Source of the DNA: Linyphia triangularis | Lineage: Eukaryota; Arthropoda; Arachnida; Araneae; Linyphiidae | NCBI GenBank assembly: GCA_963978545.1 | Contig: OZ021729.1 | Location: 92,782,466 to 92,846,465, forward strand | Reading direction: 5' to 3' | Length of the DNA stretch: 64,000 nucleotides | Part shown: positions 45,569 through 56,456 of the stretch, one piece after another | Layout: every line of letters begins with the position of its first letter | Position numbering within the stretch: position 1 is the first letter of the stretch | Made by a program: the position numbers and the translations under genes | Notes under the pieces: model-generated | Told to the model about the DNA's origin: nothing | What the model saw: the letters and a program-made list of their open reading frames with translations, nothing else | The model's database searches: none

Positions 45569-45739
45569 TTACTGTTTAAAATTCTTCAAGGCTAATTCAA
45601 GGACATTCCTCTGTGAAGCAAATTTTGAACATAGAAATAGAATGTGCTCCTCATCATCTCTGACACTGCAGTCGCAAATTGTATTCGAACTGAAATTGAA
45701 TGTGTTGAGGTATTTTTTAAAGTTACCTGTAAGAAGTTG
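45569..45739 (-). pseudogene. Non-LTR retrotransposon ORF2 C-terminus (zinc knuckle)
   Basis: The minus frame is open for 56 codons to TAA: QLLTGNFKKYLNTF, then CDCSVRDDEEHILFLCSKFA. The order LLTG.f..YL...f....C.C....E..EH.LF.C..F is the tail after RNase H in Jockey/R1/I-type elements. No reverse transcriptase is visible upstream. A second, shorter fragment of the same tail lies at 46003-46078. Dead remnant. Confidence 0.7.
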
Positions 45740-46002
45740 CGTAATTTAAAAATTAATAAAATAGTGACGGCAGTATAGTCTTATATTAATGCTTAGGAAA
45801 ATCTATTCGTGATACTTTCGTATCTGATTTAATATATATTTCGTTTTATGATTTCAGGACACTTTCCATCATAGTCTTTTTATAGTACGACTGAGGAAGA
45901 ATGACTTGAAAATCAATCTCCCGTTTCGTGACAGTTTTTGCAAAATAGTCTCTTTTCCCCAGAATGTCAACGTACAAAAGAAAAACAAACTGCAATGTTC
46001 TG

Positions 46003-46078
46003 AACTGGAGGCCAGTTAGTGCTTAAAATTCTTCAAGGCTAATTTAAGCCTCTGTGAGGCAAGTTTTGAACACAGAAA
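46003..46078 (-). pseudogene. Second fragment of the same non-LTR tail
   Basis: Shares AAAATTCTTCAAGGCTAATT, CTCTGTGAGGCAAGTTTTGA and ACA.AAA with 45583-45640, in a frame broken by a deletion. Confidence 0.5.
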
Positions 46079-46944
46079 GTTCTGTTTGAACATTTCATTC
46101 AGTTTATTCAATTACTTTTTTTTTTTTTTATCAACGTAGAAACTTTTGAGTGAACCATAAATATGAATATTACGTTTCATATGAATGATTTCACTCCAGA
46201 ACCTATTTTCAGGACGAGGTTTGTTGTTGAGGATTGTTTTCAACTTGCATTCGAGAAACTGTTTTCCTCAAAAAGTATTTGTCAATTGTCTTCTTCATTT
46301 CTTAACTAGAAAACAAAAGTCAATAATTTCTCCTAAATTAGAAAATATTAAAAATTAGGTAGATCGCTATAAATAATTGACAGACAAATTAATTTGGTTT
46401 ATCAAAATATATTAGAATCTGTCCACAGAATTGTTACTATTATCGCCCATTTTTTGCTTTCAGAAACAATATAGAAAAACAAATTTCCATTCCAATAACT
46501 ATTATTTAATAATACTGACAAAAGGACCTCGATTTGAATGGAACTGCAAATAGCTTAGAAAGTATTGTCACCTCTTAACTAAAAATCGTGTTTGTACATG
46601 TTGTGCTCAAGGACTGGGACCATAAAATTTTAAGAGCATCAAAATTTTCAAAAGCTGTTATGGTCAAAATGAACCCTGGTCATTTTCATTTAGATTTTAA
46701 GCTCAAATAAAAAAAACTTTAAAAAAACTTTGCATACTAAAGGCGAAACTGGTTGTTCGTGGTTATATTAATCACTTTGGTAAATCAATCGTCTATTTTC
46801 TTAAATGTGTTTTTTCTCGTTGTAAAATTATTTTTTAAACTAAAAGTACATAATAATTAATTTAAAGCAAAATTGGATGACATAATTGCAAAAGTATATT
46901 GTCCTATCTACCAAAACTAATTTTGAATCATAGAATTCTAATAG
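46079..46944. other. No gene seen
   Basis: Intron sequence. The part up to about 46300 may be more of the decayed non-LTR element, but I cannot read it. Confidence 0.4.
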
Positions 46945-48995
46945 GTACAGTAAGCAAAAAAAAAAAAAAAATGTGAACGAAGGCTATAACTTCGGTTCTA
47001 ATTATCGTAAGATCTTGTGGTTTGCACCAAAATGTTTTGTTTACGATTTTCTATATGTCTGATGCAAAATGTTTTTCTTAGGGGGCTGTATACTAAGCAA
47101 ATTTACCTATATCTTTAAAAATTTCAATACGAACCCCTATTTTTATGTTTTCATTCGATTTAGAATACCTCGTTTAGCCAAGATATCAAATTTCAGTTCA
47201 TTATGTTCAGAAACACATCACTTATGAGCAAAAATGTTTTGTACGATCTTAAGGGTAAATTTTTTAACTGCGGAGAAGGATCAAACGTTGCTTCAAGACG
47301 TAATCTATAAAGCTGTCCCTTAACAAGAGCTTTTTTATCAAGTCAAAATGGAATGAAAAAAATTCTGGAGGGGTTTTCGATCACAATAATTCTAATGGAA
47401 GCACACACAAAAATATATGTTTTTATTTAAAAAAGATTAAAAATTGTTTTATTAATTAATAATTAATTATTAAAAAAAAATTTAATACACAACTACATGT
47501 TATTTATGTTTGGCCTTAAAAAAAATATCCTTTGAAATAAAAACTGTTGAAATATATTAACTATATAAGAATTTATGACAAAAAAAAAACAAATTTTCTT
47601 TTTAACATTAATTTATCTTTATCTTTTTTTTTTACATCATTTAAATTACAAAACCACTCATTGGAAAATTATGAAATTGGGTATTTAGCCGGGGTTTTTT
47701 TTTGGATTCTAAATCTAAATATGGTATAATATTATGGGGTTACAGTTGAACTTTTTAAAGTTTGGTTTAGTTTTAATATATAGATGACCCCTCTTGATAA
47801 AAAAAAATTATATACAACTAGCTAAATACCCATGCTTCGCTGTGAAATTTTAACATGTGCGATATTTTAGCTAGCTGTGAGGCTTCGCGTTGCTGAAATC
47901 CGTCATTGGTGTATAAGTCTTAGTTTTTAGCGATTTGGTCGCAGGAAGGTTCATCGCTATGCAAAATCGAGCTTGATTCGTTCGCTGAAAAGTCCATTGA
48001 CACATAAGTACAGGCTTACTTCACTCGTTAAAAGGTTCATTACTATGCAAAAATAGGCTCGCTTCTCTCGCTGAAAGGTTCATTGTTGCGTAAGAATAAG
48101 CTCGCTTCTCTCACTAAAATCTAATTGCTACGTAAAGCCTTAACATTAGAAGCCGCTCCAGTCAGACACACACAAAAAAAAAATCCCCGTCAATACAATA
48201 GTACAGCACGCCTTTAATATTATTTTAACACGTGTTTGTGGAAAGCAAAATTAGAAGGCCAAAACTACTTATATTGAAACTTTCAGAGCTCTAGGTCAAT
48301 TAGAAGCCGGTTTTTTTTGTGAAAATATTAATTAAAAAAATTAATCAAAAATCAATTTAAAATGTTAACATTCTTTTTGTCAATAGCCTAATTTGAATGC
48401 TAAAACTACTTGTGTTGAAAATTTCAGAACTGTAGCCCAAGTAGAAATCGTTTTGTAAAATATGTGTTAATTAATTAAAACATTAATTAAAAAAGAAATA
48501 AATAAAAATTTAAAATTCTGTTTTTCAAAAGTGCAATTAAAAGGCCAAAACTACTTATGTTGAAAATTTCCGAGCCGTAGCCCTATTGGAAATCGTTTTG
48601 TAAAATAATTATTAAATAATTAAAAATAACTAAATAAAAATTTGAAATTCTGTTTTTTAAAAGTCCATTTAGAAGGCTAAAACTACTTATGTTGAAAATT
48701 TCAGAGCTGTAGACCTATTTGAAGTCATTTTGTAAAAAAAGAAATGAATTAAAATATTAATTAAAAAGAAGTAATTAAAATTTTAACATTATGCTTGACA
48801 TACATAAAATTAGAAGGCCTAAACTTCTTATGTTGAAAATTTCAGAGCTCTACTCCAATTTTAAGTAGGTTTCTATAGATCCACAGAGCCACAGACAGAC
48901 ACACAGCTTGTTTTATTATTATAGATAAATAAACACCTTTCAAAATTTACAACTTTTGTTATTTCATCAATTAGAATACAGAGACATCGTTCGGA
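46945..48995. mobile_element. GTACAG-ended element, copy C, with nested Helitron
   Basis: Left GTACAGTAAGC, an A run and GAACGAAGGCTATAAC; the body follows copies A and B (GGTTTGCACCAAAATGTTTT, ATTAATTAATAATTAATTAT). The right end is truncated near ACATCGTTCGG. The copy is interrupted at 47818-48925. Confidence 0.75.
47818..48925 (-). mobile_element. Helitron, complete non-autonomous copy
   Basis: Minus strand: begins TCTATAATAATAAAACAAGC and ends GAAGCATGGGTATTTAGCTAG. The insertion lies between A and T without target duplication; removing it gives TTTA^TTGTATA, matching the empty site in copy A (AATAA^TTGTATG). TC...CTAG ends and A^T insertion are Helitron rules. The interior holds GCTCGCTTC..TCGCTGAAAGG units and four diverged units of about 120 bp (GAAGGC.AAAACTACTTATG, TTGAAAATTTCAGAGCTGTA). 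No Rep/helicase frame. Confidence 0.8.
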
Positions 48996-49281
48996 TTATT
49001 CTATAATTCATTGACAATTCAATTATTCTTTATTATTTTGCTCTTAATGTTAGAATTTCAGTAACTTTTGTCCTTTGATATGCTACTTAAGACCATATAT
49101 GGTTGAAAAAATTCCATCCAATAAAACAGATACAGGGCATCACATTTTTATGGGGCCCCGAGTCAGGCCCGCTTATGCTGGTACGGGACACTCGGCTTGT
49201 AAGTATTTGGGATTGTTTTTATTCAAATGTTTCTTATGCGTCCATATTGTTACAAAAATCGTCTGTATAAAATTGTTAATA

Positions 49282-49375
49282 GTGACGAATTTATTTTAAA
49301 GTTCCATCTCATTTTATTCTGTATATAATTATAAAAAGCGACGTGTTTATTTTAAAGTTCCATCTTATTTTATTT
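49282..49375. repeat. Tandem duplication of about 50 bp
   Basis: GTGACGAATTTATTTTAAAG with TTCCATCTCATTTTATT is repeated as GCGACGTGTTTATTTTAAAG with TTCCATCTTATTTTATT. Confidence 0.7.
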
Positions 49376-49502
49376 TATTTGTTAACAGCGATAATACAGG
49401 TTAGGGAAAAGTTGCAACATCAAAATCAATCGGGGAAATGTCGAGGTATTCCCATCATGTGATTGGTTAACTGGGTTTTAGCAGAAATTTCTGCCCCGAG
49501 AC

Positions 49503-49540
49503 TATAAAAGGAAGCCAAAAATAGAATCCAGAGATCAGTT
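49503..49540 (+). promoter_or_regulatory. Candidate TATA-Inr core promoter
   Basis: TATAAAAG at 49503-49510 and an arthropod-type initiator ATCAGTT at 49534-49540 are about 31 bp apart, the classic spacing. It points opposite to the LDLRa gene, inside its intron. It may belong to a decayed LTR, since the preceding block is GC-richer and repeat-like, or be a real internal promoter; no ORF follows. Confidence 0.35.
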
Positions 49541-49726
49541 GAGTATTGAACGCTGTTCACTAATTATCGGATCTGTTGTTTACTTTCACTGTGCCGGAAT
49601 TATCTCCGTGTTTGTACGTACCGAAGCTTGTATTGAAATTGTGGCTCGGAGAAGTTTTTTGAGCCTTGGAAGGAAGTGACTATTTTTTATACATTTCCTG
49701 TGTGAAAAATGTAAAACAAGAGGTAC

Positions 49727-49840
49727 CTGTGTAGCACGTGGCCTCGTCGCTTCCATCCGGGCACTCCCAGCGGCCGTTACAAACCACCGAGCGGGACCTG
49801 CAAGTCCCATCCGCGCATTGGAACGCCGAACTGGGACACG
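49727..49840 (-). CDS. LDL-receptor class A module exon
   Basis: Minus-strand exon between GTTTCAG|CGTGTCCC and ACACAG|GTACCTC; 114 bp, phase 1 at both ends. It encodes CPSSAFQCADGTCRSRSVVC and NGRWECPDGSDEATC, a compact canonical LDLRa repeat with complete Ca ligands (W, D, D, E cluster); Asn replaces the usual Asp after the fourth cysteine. Second LDLRa module in order; intron to the next module (44525-44650) is 5.1 kb. GC-rich against an AT-rich intron, as expected for a conserved exon. Confidence 0.92.
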
Positions 49841-50147
49841 CTGAAACAGACACATATTAATATAACACAAGTCCTAAAGAGCATTTTTTTTTTTTTAGCA
49901 GTGAATAGATATTTATGCAACTAGTTGAGAGAGTAATACAAACGAGAAGAAATGCTTATTTGAAGAGTGCGTCGGCGCGAGTCAAATAATTTACCCAGTT
50001 GGAAAAAAAGTATTTTCTCATGTGTGCGTACAATATTTTTTTATAATCACGTGCAAAAAATATTTTATCTCTATATATATTTGTTAATGTTTGCAATTCG
50101 AGACAGTGAATTTCTTCCAAAAATATGTCATTTGAAAACCAAGACTA

Positions 50148-50388
50148 TACTAAACTTCAACTTAACTAGACATCACTTAGACGGTAGATCGTGACAGTGC
50201 TCATAGGTATTTAATCCATTTTGGCGGTGTGAAGACATAATTCTCGCCAAACCTTATAGCCTTTTGTTCTCTATAGGGTTGTGGTTTGGCGAACATTATG
50301 CTTTCACGCCGCCAAAATGGATTAAATACCTATGAGCACTGTGACGATCTACCGTCTAAGTGATGTCTAGTTAAGTTGAAGTTTAGTA
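50148..50388. mobile_element. Near-perfect fold-back MITE
   Basis: Starts TACTAAACTTCAACTTAACT and ends with its reverse complement. Arms of about 110 bp include TTTAATCCATTTTGGCGG, with a loop near GCCTTTTGTTCTC. TA flanks both sides (50146-50147, 50389-50390). Confidence 0.9.
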
Positions 50389-50624
50389 TATATAATATTT
50401 GAGCACGAGGCGTGAGAGAAATTACTTTTTTATACTAGAGAGAGAAAGTCCACTCTCCTCGCGAAAAAGTGCTACTTTCGCCACGATTTTTAATTCGAAA
50501 TGATTAAAAATGTTTAATTTTTTTGCACGTTGTTATAAAAATACATTTTTATTCATTCGGACATGAAATTCTTATCTTCAAAGCAATATAACACAAATGG
50601 CAATGCTATTTTTACTTTCAATTA

Positions 50625-51270
50625 CTCATATGTAGGGTAATGAAAGTATAGCATTCGGTTAAAAAGAAAAAAATTCGATCTAGAAAAAAGGTCTGTGTGT
50701 GTCTGTGGTCAGCATAACTCTTGAACAAATTGACCTACGATGTTCAAATTTGGTATGAGGGTTAGAGGCGGCTATGGAACCTACCATTAAGGTTTTCGTC
50801 AAAATCGCGCATGCGCATAAGGTAGCTGCCACTGTAAAAATCATGTTTTTCAGTAATTGCTAAAAACGGCTCTAACGATTTTGTTCAAAATCGCTGTGGT
50901 TAATGCCTCTTAAGGTGTTCTAAACATCCCCACCTCCGAAATTTCCGTAAAAATGGTTTAACGGCGTAAAAAGTTGAAAAACGAATGTCTTCAACACAGA
51001 GTCTTCTTTCCTTGAGCATACCTCATTATTGATCGTTTTTTCTAATCTAGCCAGTTTCACTTATAATAAAGGATATTATAAGTGTTATCGTGAAGTATAT
51101 CGGCAAAATCACCATTTTGACATACAAGAACTATCACAAAAAATATCGCCAAACTGGCAATTTTTTCTAAGCGACTGATGAAAATATAAAAATGATAAAT
51201 TACACAAATCTACATCAGCAATATAGTGTAATTGAAAGTTGTGTTGATGTCCCACACCCCTAGTTTAAAA
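50625..51270. repeat. 1.12 kb repeat family, diverged third copy
   Basis: Follows 2760-3400 in order: AAAGTATAGCAT.CGG, GTGGTCAGCATAACT, AATTGACCTACGATGTTCAA, ATGCGCATAAGGT, CAGTAATTGCTAAAAACGGC, AATTGAAAGTTGTG. Many substitutions; both family ends are missing. Confidence 0.75.
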
Positions 51271-51564
51271 AATGTTTGTGAAAATAAATATTTATAATTG
51301 CATTATCTTTCACAAAATACTTATTTTTCTCATTCATTTAAGCATCACAATGTATTCACATTTTTTTTACTTTTAAAATTTATTTTTCCAATAAGACAAG
51401 GTGAGTGGAATAATTTTATGCAAATAGAAACTTTTCTATTTTGACTTTGTTTCTAGTTTCAGAGTGTCTCTTTTACTTATTCACTTTCCAAGATTAGGAA
51501 TAGGAAATTTTAAATCATGCTGAACATTGCCATCCCTTCGGAAAAATAAGTTTCAAATGTGTCA

Positions 51565-51848
51565 TAGACTTATTATTATCGATAGACTGCGCGTTCCCAC
51601 TTCAATCATACAACGAGAATGAAACCAAAATGAATCACAAAATTCGTCTATCAGTCACGTGGTTTTTAATTTGGCTACGTCGTAAAATTAATCCTTTATC
51701 TAATAATCTTATTATCCTTTATCGCCTGAGTGAGGAGAAATCTGCAACCCTGCTCCCAAAAAGTCCCTACTCATGCGATTCATTTTGGTTTCATTCTCAT
51801 TGTATAATTGAAGTGGGAACGCGCAGTCTATTGATAGTAATAAGTCTA
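51565..51848. mobile_element. Fold-back MITE, second family
   Basis: Arms of about 75 bp: GACTTATTATTATCGATAGA, CTGCGCGTTCCCACTTCAAT and GAATGAAACCAAAATGAATC, mirrored at 51774-51846. TA on both sides; about 130 bp unique middle. Confidence 0.85.
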
Positions 51849-51997
51849 CGGTCCTTAAAAGAAATTTATACAAAATAATAAGTATGAATAATCTGCGTTT
51901 TGATATTCCATAAAATAAACAAATTCATTATTAATAGATAAGTAACATCATGCTGTGTTTCATGTTGAACATTCTAACTGTAAGTTGAGTTTTTTAC

Positions 51998-52114
51998 CGA
52001 ATGGTGTGCAGGTGTCTTCGTCCGATCCGTCCGCGCAGTTCTTCTCTCCGTCACACACGAAGTACCAAGAGATGCATTTGCCAGAAGTGCACTGGAAGGT
52101 GTCATTCAAACAAC
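51998..52114 (-). CDS. LDL-receptor class A module exon
   Basis: Minus-strand exon between GTTTCAG|GTTGTTTG and CATTCG|GTAAAAAAC; 117 bp, phase 1 at both ends. It encodes [20 protein letters not shown] and [15 protein letters not shown], an almost textbook LDLRa repeat (F.C..G.C, W/F before CDG, GSDE). First LDLRa module after the two EB modules. The donor GTAAAA is weaker than those of the other exons. Distances: 2.9 kb from the EB exon, 2.2 kb to the next LDLRa exon. Confidence 0.93.
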
Positions 52115-53305
52115 CTGAAACAATATTCAATACTTCTTCAGCATGCCCTCAAATGAATATTCCAGTAGTAATGAAATGTAATTACAAGAAGCCTTCTTTT
52201 TAGTTGTGAAAACTCGGAACTGACTACAGTAGCAAATTTAATATATGACCCAACAAAGTTCGAAGCAAAAGGGATGCTGTGAATTCGATAAAAATCCAGA
52301 TGCTAACAAAATCCCAACCTATTCTCGAGAGAGACAAATCGTTCCACATTGACGCAAACAATATTTCCATTCGAAAGAAATTGTTGGGCATTGACTGTCA
52401 TTAGACGGAAAAATGCTTCTAATTAATCATTGTGTGTGTTTTTAAAGTAATAAAATTAGCTATGGACACAACCCAGAATTGAATCGATTCAGTGAATGAA
52501 ATATATTCATGTTGTTGAAATTTAACAACTTTTCTTGTTGGATGCCCTGGTGAATTGAATTTCCCCCTTTTGCTGACCGAATTGTACATGAAGGCTTGTA
52601 TGAAGGTTATAACACATAAATTTAGAGAGATTGAGCTCAAATTGCTCTTAAGATTAACTATGCTTCTTACATTGTAGTGAAAAGGAAAAGAATGAATACA
52701 GTTCAAAATAATACCGTCCATGTTAGGAGTGGTTGCCACATTTGTCAATGGAGCTATGGTTGAATTATTCGCCCTCCAATAATTCACACAGAAGTTACAT
52801 TTAATGTGGATAAATATTATCATAGATTCCTTATATTACGTAAGAATTATTATCACGTAACTTTCAACAAACGCCTAACAAAGATCCATATGTTAGAGAC
52901 ATCATAATCGCTTACAGAATGATGTCTTATATATAAATTGGGACGGACAAGCTTACTTGATATCGTTTGAATACGATACAATGATGTGTGAACCGGTTTT
53001 ACTACGGCCCGATTGGCTGCTTGGAAAGATGTGTGGCTGATTTGTTAAAACTCTTTTAGTATCCGTGGGGAGAAAAGTAATTAAAATCGCAAATTTTCTT
53101 GTTGTTATCAATATATATTAAGTTTAAAACAAAAAATACGTGCACAGGCTATTCATATTATACAATAAAAGTTGCGATTTGTCCGGAACTATATATTTAA
53201 GTGGAAGGATCCATCAAGGCTCGAGTAATGTTTTCCCGAGGTGAATTTCAGATGCCCTATCTGACAACTTTGACGTGGTTAGTATACGAACTCTGTGTAT
53301 GATAA
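52115..53305. other. Intron; one 134-codon frame, not called
   Basis: The minus frame 52419-52823 is open for 134 codons and contains GKFNSPGHP, which recalls the start of a CUB domain. CUB cysteines, splice sites and neighbouring support are missing, so it is left as intron. Confidence 0.35.
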
Positions 53306-53942
53306 TACGAGGGTGAATCAAAAATGTCCCGCAATGTTGACATAACTCTTCTTACATTGTTTATCTATGTAATCATTTATTTTATTGTTGTGGTCCTGCT
53401 ATGGAATTTCGATCCTAATTCCTACATTTGTCTTCCTTTTATTGCACCGCTCCATTAGAAGTTTGCACTAAAGAGGAACAACGAACAGTGGTTCGGTTTT
53501 TGTGGTCGGAAGGTGCATCAGGGGCAGTAATACATCAAAGGCGTAATACAGGAATAGTGTCTTGCTGCAACGGAGTGGGAACGAATGGATTAAAATATTC
53601 AAAAATAGTCGCACGAGTGTCACGCACGAGGAAAAAGGCGGCCTCAAATGATGACAACATTGAGCGGCATGCTTCTTGTTAAACAGACCTGGGAAGACGA
53701 GTGATTATTGAAGATTCGTCTACAAAAACCGGAGCACTGCTCGTTGTTCCTCTTTGGTGCTAACTTCGAATGGAACGGCCATGATCAACCTGCAATAAAA
53801 GGAAGACAAGTGGAGGAATTAGGATCGAATTTCTAGGATCAAAACAATAAAATAAACGAGGACAAAGGTCAGTATGAACAATGTGAGAAGAGTTATGTCA
53901 ACATTGCTTATAATTTTAATAATTTTTGACTCGTCCCCCGTA
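53306..53942. mobile_element. Mariner-like element with duplicated inverted left ends
   Basis: Both termini read TACGAGGGTGAATCAAAAAT or a near variant (right: TACGGGGGACGAGTCAAAAA). The inverted arms are about 200 bp and include the start of the transposase: KEEQRTVVRFLWSEGAS on the plus strand at 53470 and a mirrored MAVPFEV.TKEEQRAV on the minus strand near 53780. After the N-terminal helix-turn-helix region only a stub (NDDNIERHAS) is left; no catalytic domain. Confidence 0.7.
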
Positions 53943-54004
53943 TTGACGGCAGCGTAAGTACAGGAGAAACTTTGCCGATATATAGACCTTTAGTGGCCGA
54001 TTCA

Positions 54005-54638
54005 TTCAACAGATCGAAATGATATTTTTGTTATAGTTACTCAGAGGTATGAGCTTGGGATTCTGTGAATGACAACAACATGGAGCTCATGATTACGGTT
54101 ATAGTTACAGGAGCTCGAAAGTTTCAGAATAAAACACCTATTTTTACCTGTCGCAAAATGCCCAACGCATGCGAAATTCCTAAAGAACGTTACAACAGTA
54201 CATGTATCACAAAAAACGGACGCTTTATGCAAGCACGAAAAACAGCTCTGTGAATGACAAACAAAAATACGATCGGGACACACGGAGGAAATTTGCACTT
54301 GACAGAGGCAAACACCAATCACAGAACGCTGCTCGCCAGATATTCAGCGTAGAAAAGCGATAAATTTGCTTGTGATGGTACCTATGTAAACTTTGGCCTC
54401 AGTCATATGCAAATTTCCACCTTGCATAACATGCCTGTTTTTTTGTAATAAATGTACCGTTTCAAAGTTCTTGAGGGTTTTCGTATGCCCTGCTGCGACA
54501 GGAAGAAGTAAATGTTGCCATTCGAAAATATCGAGTTTTTGTAACTATAACCATAACCGTGAGTGCCATTTTGTTGCCATTCACAGAATCTCAAGCTTTG
54601 AATAGCTATACCTGAAATCTCATCTCGATCTGCTGAAC
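54005..54638. repeat. Long imperfect inverted repeat
   Basis: Left arm 54005-54245 and right arm 54405-54638 are mirrored: CAGATCGAAATGA / TCATCTCGATCTG, GATTCTGTGAATG / CATTCACAGAATC, ACGGTTATAGTTAC / GTAACTATAACCATAACCG, ACAGTACATGTATCACAAAA / TTTTTGTAATAAATGTACCG. About 75 % match by eye. It lies directly after the mariner-like element; no TIR terminus or target duplication found. Confidence 0.7.
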
Positions 54639-54968
54639 GGAACGCAAGCTAGAGGTCAGTATATAGGGAAAGTTCCTTTATATCCACCTTGTGTAAAGTA
54701 AAGATGATCAATTTGAGAAATAAGTTTCTCCTTACCAATGATATAGATAAACAACTGGATAGACTGCTCCGATGGCAATTTCAAAGGGGGGGGGGGGTGG
54801 AACGCGATTGTGACGGGTGGATCAATCCCAGTTCATTTTTATAGTTGGGTGGTAAAGAGTGCTAGAGTAGAGTTTACTAATTAAGGTCTACTATTGGCAG
54901 TACAAACCAAGATTTTAGCTTCCCAGCGTTAAGTAATCTATCCAGTTGTTTATCAATTTTAACATTAC

Positions 54969-55112
54969 CCGTGTTGAGCGAGTTGCACTGAGGAGTGTCT
55001 CTCACGCACTCGCACCTTCCGTCGACGCAGTGCGAGTGTCTGTCTCGGATGCTGCACTCGACATGGGCAACACACGCCTTCCCCAAGGACACAGGACGAA
55101 CCACGCCACCAA
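54969..55112 (-). CDS. EB-module exon
   Basis: Minus-strand exon between ATTTGGCAG|TTGGTGG and ACACGG|GTAATG; 144 bp, phase 1 at both ends. It encodes PVSLGKACVAHVECSIRDRH followed by SHCVDGRCECVRDTPQC, the spacing C..H.EC......C.DGRC.C...C of an EB module (invertebrate EGF-like variant). Second EB module in order, directly before the LDLRa modules. EB modules occur in secreted or cell-surface invertebrate proteins. The donor GTAATG is not ideal, but no better one keeps the phase. Confidence 0.85.
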
Positions 55113-55892
55113 CTGCCAAATGAGACACACAATTTGACGATATTTCAAAATATATATACATATATATACACTAAACCTACCTTATATACATATATTTCTA
55201 CCGGTCAAATGACCGCTTTTCAATATAAATAAAACAAAATAATTATCATGTAATAATTTTAAAATATTTATTTTTTCGGGCTTTATTTGGAATTGGGCTC
55301 GAATTTGAATGATCATTATTTTGCTTCGTGGGTTAATAGCAAGCGGAGCTCTTTACTCAGCATAAAAATAAAAAAACCAGTACATAAGCACATGGCCTAA
55401 ACACAATCGGATGACATTTCCTTTGAAAACGGACCTCCGACCAAGCGAAGGTGAATAAAGGAGAATGGAAGTTTGAGATTTCAATGCAGATAACTTTATA
55501 AAATTTCATATATTTTCGAGAGGTCAAAACTCGGTAGATAACTGTAGAGTACATATGATTATCAGGAAAAATGAAAAAAAGGATAGATATTGAAAAATTA
55601 AGTAGCTATATTCTATTATTGAAAAAGTCTTCCAGTAAGTTGAAGAAAAATGAAATCCTGGAATTTAACAATTTTAATTCAAGTCTCAAAAGGCTCTGGC
55701 AGGTTTAGTGTAGCACAAAATAAAAGACACGCATTTTTTCAAACTAATGCCACAAAACGTCAAAAATTGCATTTTAAAATGCAAGCAGAAGCTCCATCCC
55801 TTAAAGACTTGACAAAAACCTATCTGACTGTGTGACGTCACTATTGTCGAACCAATATCGCAAATGGCAAACAACTACACTTTCAAGCGAGA
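55113..55892. other. Intron sequence
   Basis: Includes TATATA-rich sequence (55150-55195) and a 61-codon plus frame at 55650 (GRFSVAQNKRHAFFQTNATK) that may belong to the THAP-like remnant to the right. Confidence 0.4.
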
Positions 55893-56456
55893 TTGTGTAA
55901 TCGTAGTGTGTTCTTTTTGTTTGTTCGAAGAAATGCCTTTCTGGTATTGACCCCACTGTACAAATACAAAACTCCAGACCAGTTGTTTATTTACGTTCCT
56001 AGGGAAGCGCAAAAAAAATGGCTAAATCTTGCAAGAAGAGAATCAACTAAGTTTCCACCACAGACCAAAGATATGTTATTCAGTCCTTTTAATATTTAGA
56101 TGCCATACTGAGCTCTGAATGAGATATCTAAACTTGAAAGTGTTTCTTACAAATCCCAGATTTAGAAAACTGATTACTATGGACAGATGGGGGCCTCTAT
56201 TGATATAGTTGGTGCTATTGATGACAATGGATCCGCATTTTTTAAAAAACGAGTGAAATTAGTTTATATTTATGAAGAATATAGAAAAGAAAATGACCAA
56301 AAACTTCGTCCGATTGCAGTCCGATCAAAAAGCTACATTTTAGATGTAACGTCCAAACTTCCTTCCGTTTCTATAGTTATCGTGAGGCCAAATAGTTGGT
56401 GTGAGTTTCTTAGACAATTGCCCGTGCCGGTTGGCGTGATTTGGGAGCAAAACTAG
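55893..56456 (+). pseudogene. THAP-like remnant, possibly P-element type
   Basis: Around 55890-56098 the plus strand has an N-terminal cysteine pair (TGTGTTCTTTTTGT, CSFC in one frame), then in another frame FIYVPREAQKKWLNLARRES and PPQTKDMLFSPFN. That spacing resembles the middle and end of a THAP zinc finger (fP.......W....r, then FC..HF), but the final Cys/His positions are changed to Ser/Pro. A second frame at 56187-56456 (GAIDDNGSAFFKKRV) follows. Frameshifts and stops separate the parts. THAP fingers occur in P-element transposases and host proteins; assignment is tentative. Confidence 0.3.

Noticed and set aside
52419..52823. 134-codon minus frame with GKFNSPGHP, possibly a CUB exon
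   Set aside because: CUB cysteines and splice sites are missing and the frame would break the phase 1 module order.
54785..54800. G run as a sign of an assembly problem or G-quadruplex
   Set aside because: A single short homopolymer with no second G tract close by; no further support.
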